This document shows, piece after piece, positions 63,765-64,000 of a stretch of DNA of 64,000 nt (position 1 is the stretch's first letter; the number at the start of each line of letters is the position of its first letter). The notes under the pieces are model-generated. The model was given only the letters and a program-made list of their open reading frames with translations. It ran no database searches and had not been told where the DNA came from. Position numbers and translations under genes: made by a program. Source of the DNA: Meconema thalassinum (taxonomy: Eukaryota; Arthropoda; Insecta; Orthoptera; Tettigoniidae); NCBI GenBank assembly GCA_946902985.2, contig OX336389.2, positions 982,636,482-982,700,481 on the forward strand, read 5' to 3'.

Positions 63765-64000
63765 CTTTGGATCTCATATTGTACCAATATTTATTAAAAT
63801 TATTACAAACCATAAAGGATTAGTAAACATATATTAAGTATAGCAACGGTCAGCTAACCTGTTTTGTGAAAGAGTGCACAAGCATGCATGTGAGGAGAAT
63901 TCAGTACGAGCCTTAACTCCTCAAAGAGTGAGGGCTTCAGTTTATGAATGAGAGCACCATAATTCAAAGACTTTAAGTTTCTTATCTTGGTGGTGCCAGC
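63765..64000 (+). other. POMT2 3' UTR and flank (probable)
   Basis: AT-rich sequence after the stop. ATTAAA near 63793 could be a polyadenylation signal, but I see no way to fix the 3' end. Confidence 0.45.

Overview
The window is animal nuclear DNA, most likely from an insect or other arthropod with a large, repeat-rich genome. It has no prokaryotic operon structure. The only host gene I can recognise is split into three short exons on the + strand, and almost everything else is mobile DNA at various stages of decay. The species cannot be named from the sequence alone.

The host gene is the 3' end of a protein O-mannosyltransferase, best matched to POMT2 (Drosophila 'twisted'). Exons lie at 14027-14167, 49254-49365 and 63659-63764 (stop codon included). 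Splice sites are canonical and the phases join exactly (1/2 and 2/1 splits). The introns are about 35.1 kb and 14.3 kb. The 5' part of the gene must lie upstream of the window, so the rest can be read as intronic transposon load.

Region by region: a BEL/Pao LTR retrotransposon (375-6226, minus) with near-identical LTRs, GTAAT target duplications and one in-frame TGA in gag-pro-pol; a 5'-truncated RTE-type LINE with a tRNA-derived SINE inside it (7.85-10.36 kb); an internally deleted piggyBac flanked by TTAA (11.2-12.75 kb); exon A; a Helitron-like repeat split by a second RTE family (14.8-18.7 kb), followed by a complete Helitron-like copy (18.7-19.6 kb); fragments of an arthropod repeat-associated protein, of an old LINE and of a C2H2 zinc-finger array (19.6-25.8 kb), with a nearly intact Tc1-like transposon in the LINE; a full-length RTE element with an intact 992-codon ORF and 12-bp target duplications (27.0-30.5 kb); next to it an inverted-repeat element with a textbook type III hammerhead ribozyme fold (30678-30739); a third RTE family (32-33.4 kb); a tandem SINE pair; two inverted Penelope-like terminal repeats bracketing CR1/L2-type LINE pieces (36-39.2 kb); a CR1/L2-group LINE with an SGNH-esterase ORF1, carrying a nested RTE copy (40.7-47.1 kb); a Tc1 fragment; an RTE scrap; exon B; foldback and SINE elements; a second near-full-length RTE copy (53.2-56.6 kb); a Penelope-like element with GIY-YIG endonuclease split by a hAT transposon (57.3-62.5 kb); and the terminal exon.

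The elements do not form a pathway. Nesting gives relative ages: SINE in RTE-A, RTE-B in Helitron, RTE-B in CR1/L2, Tc1 in LINE, hAT in Penelope. The most interesting items are the hammerhead ribozyme, the intact RTE, the inverted Penelope terminal repeats, and POMT2 exons surviving inside this nest.
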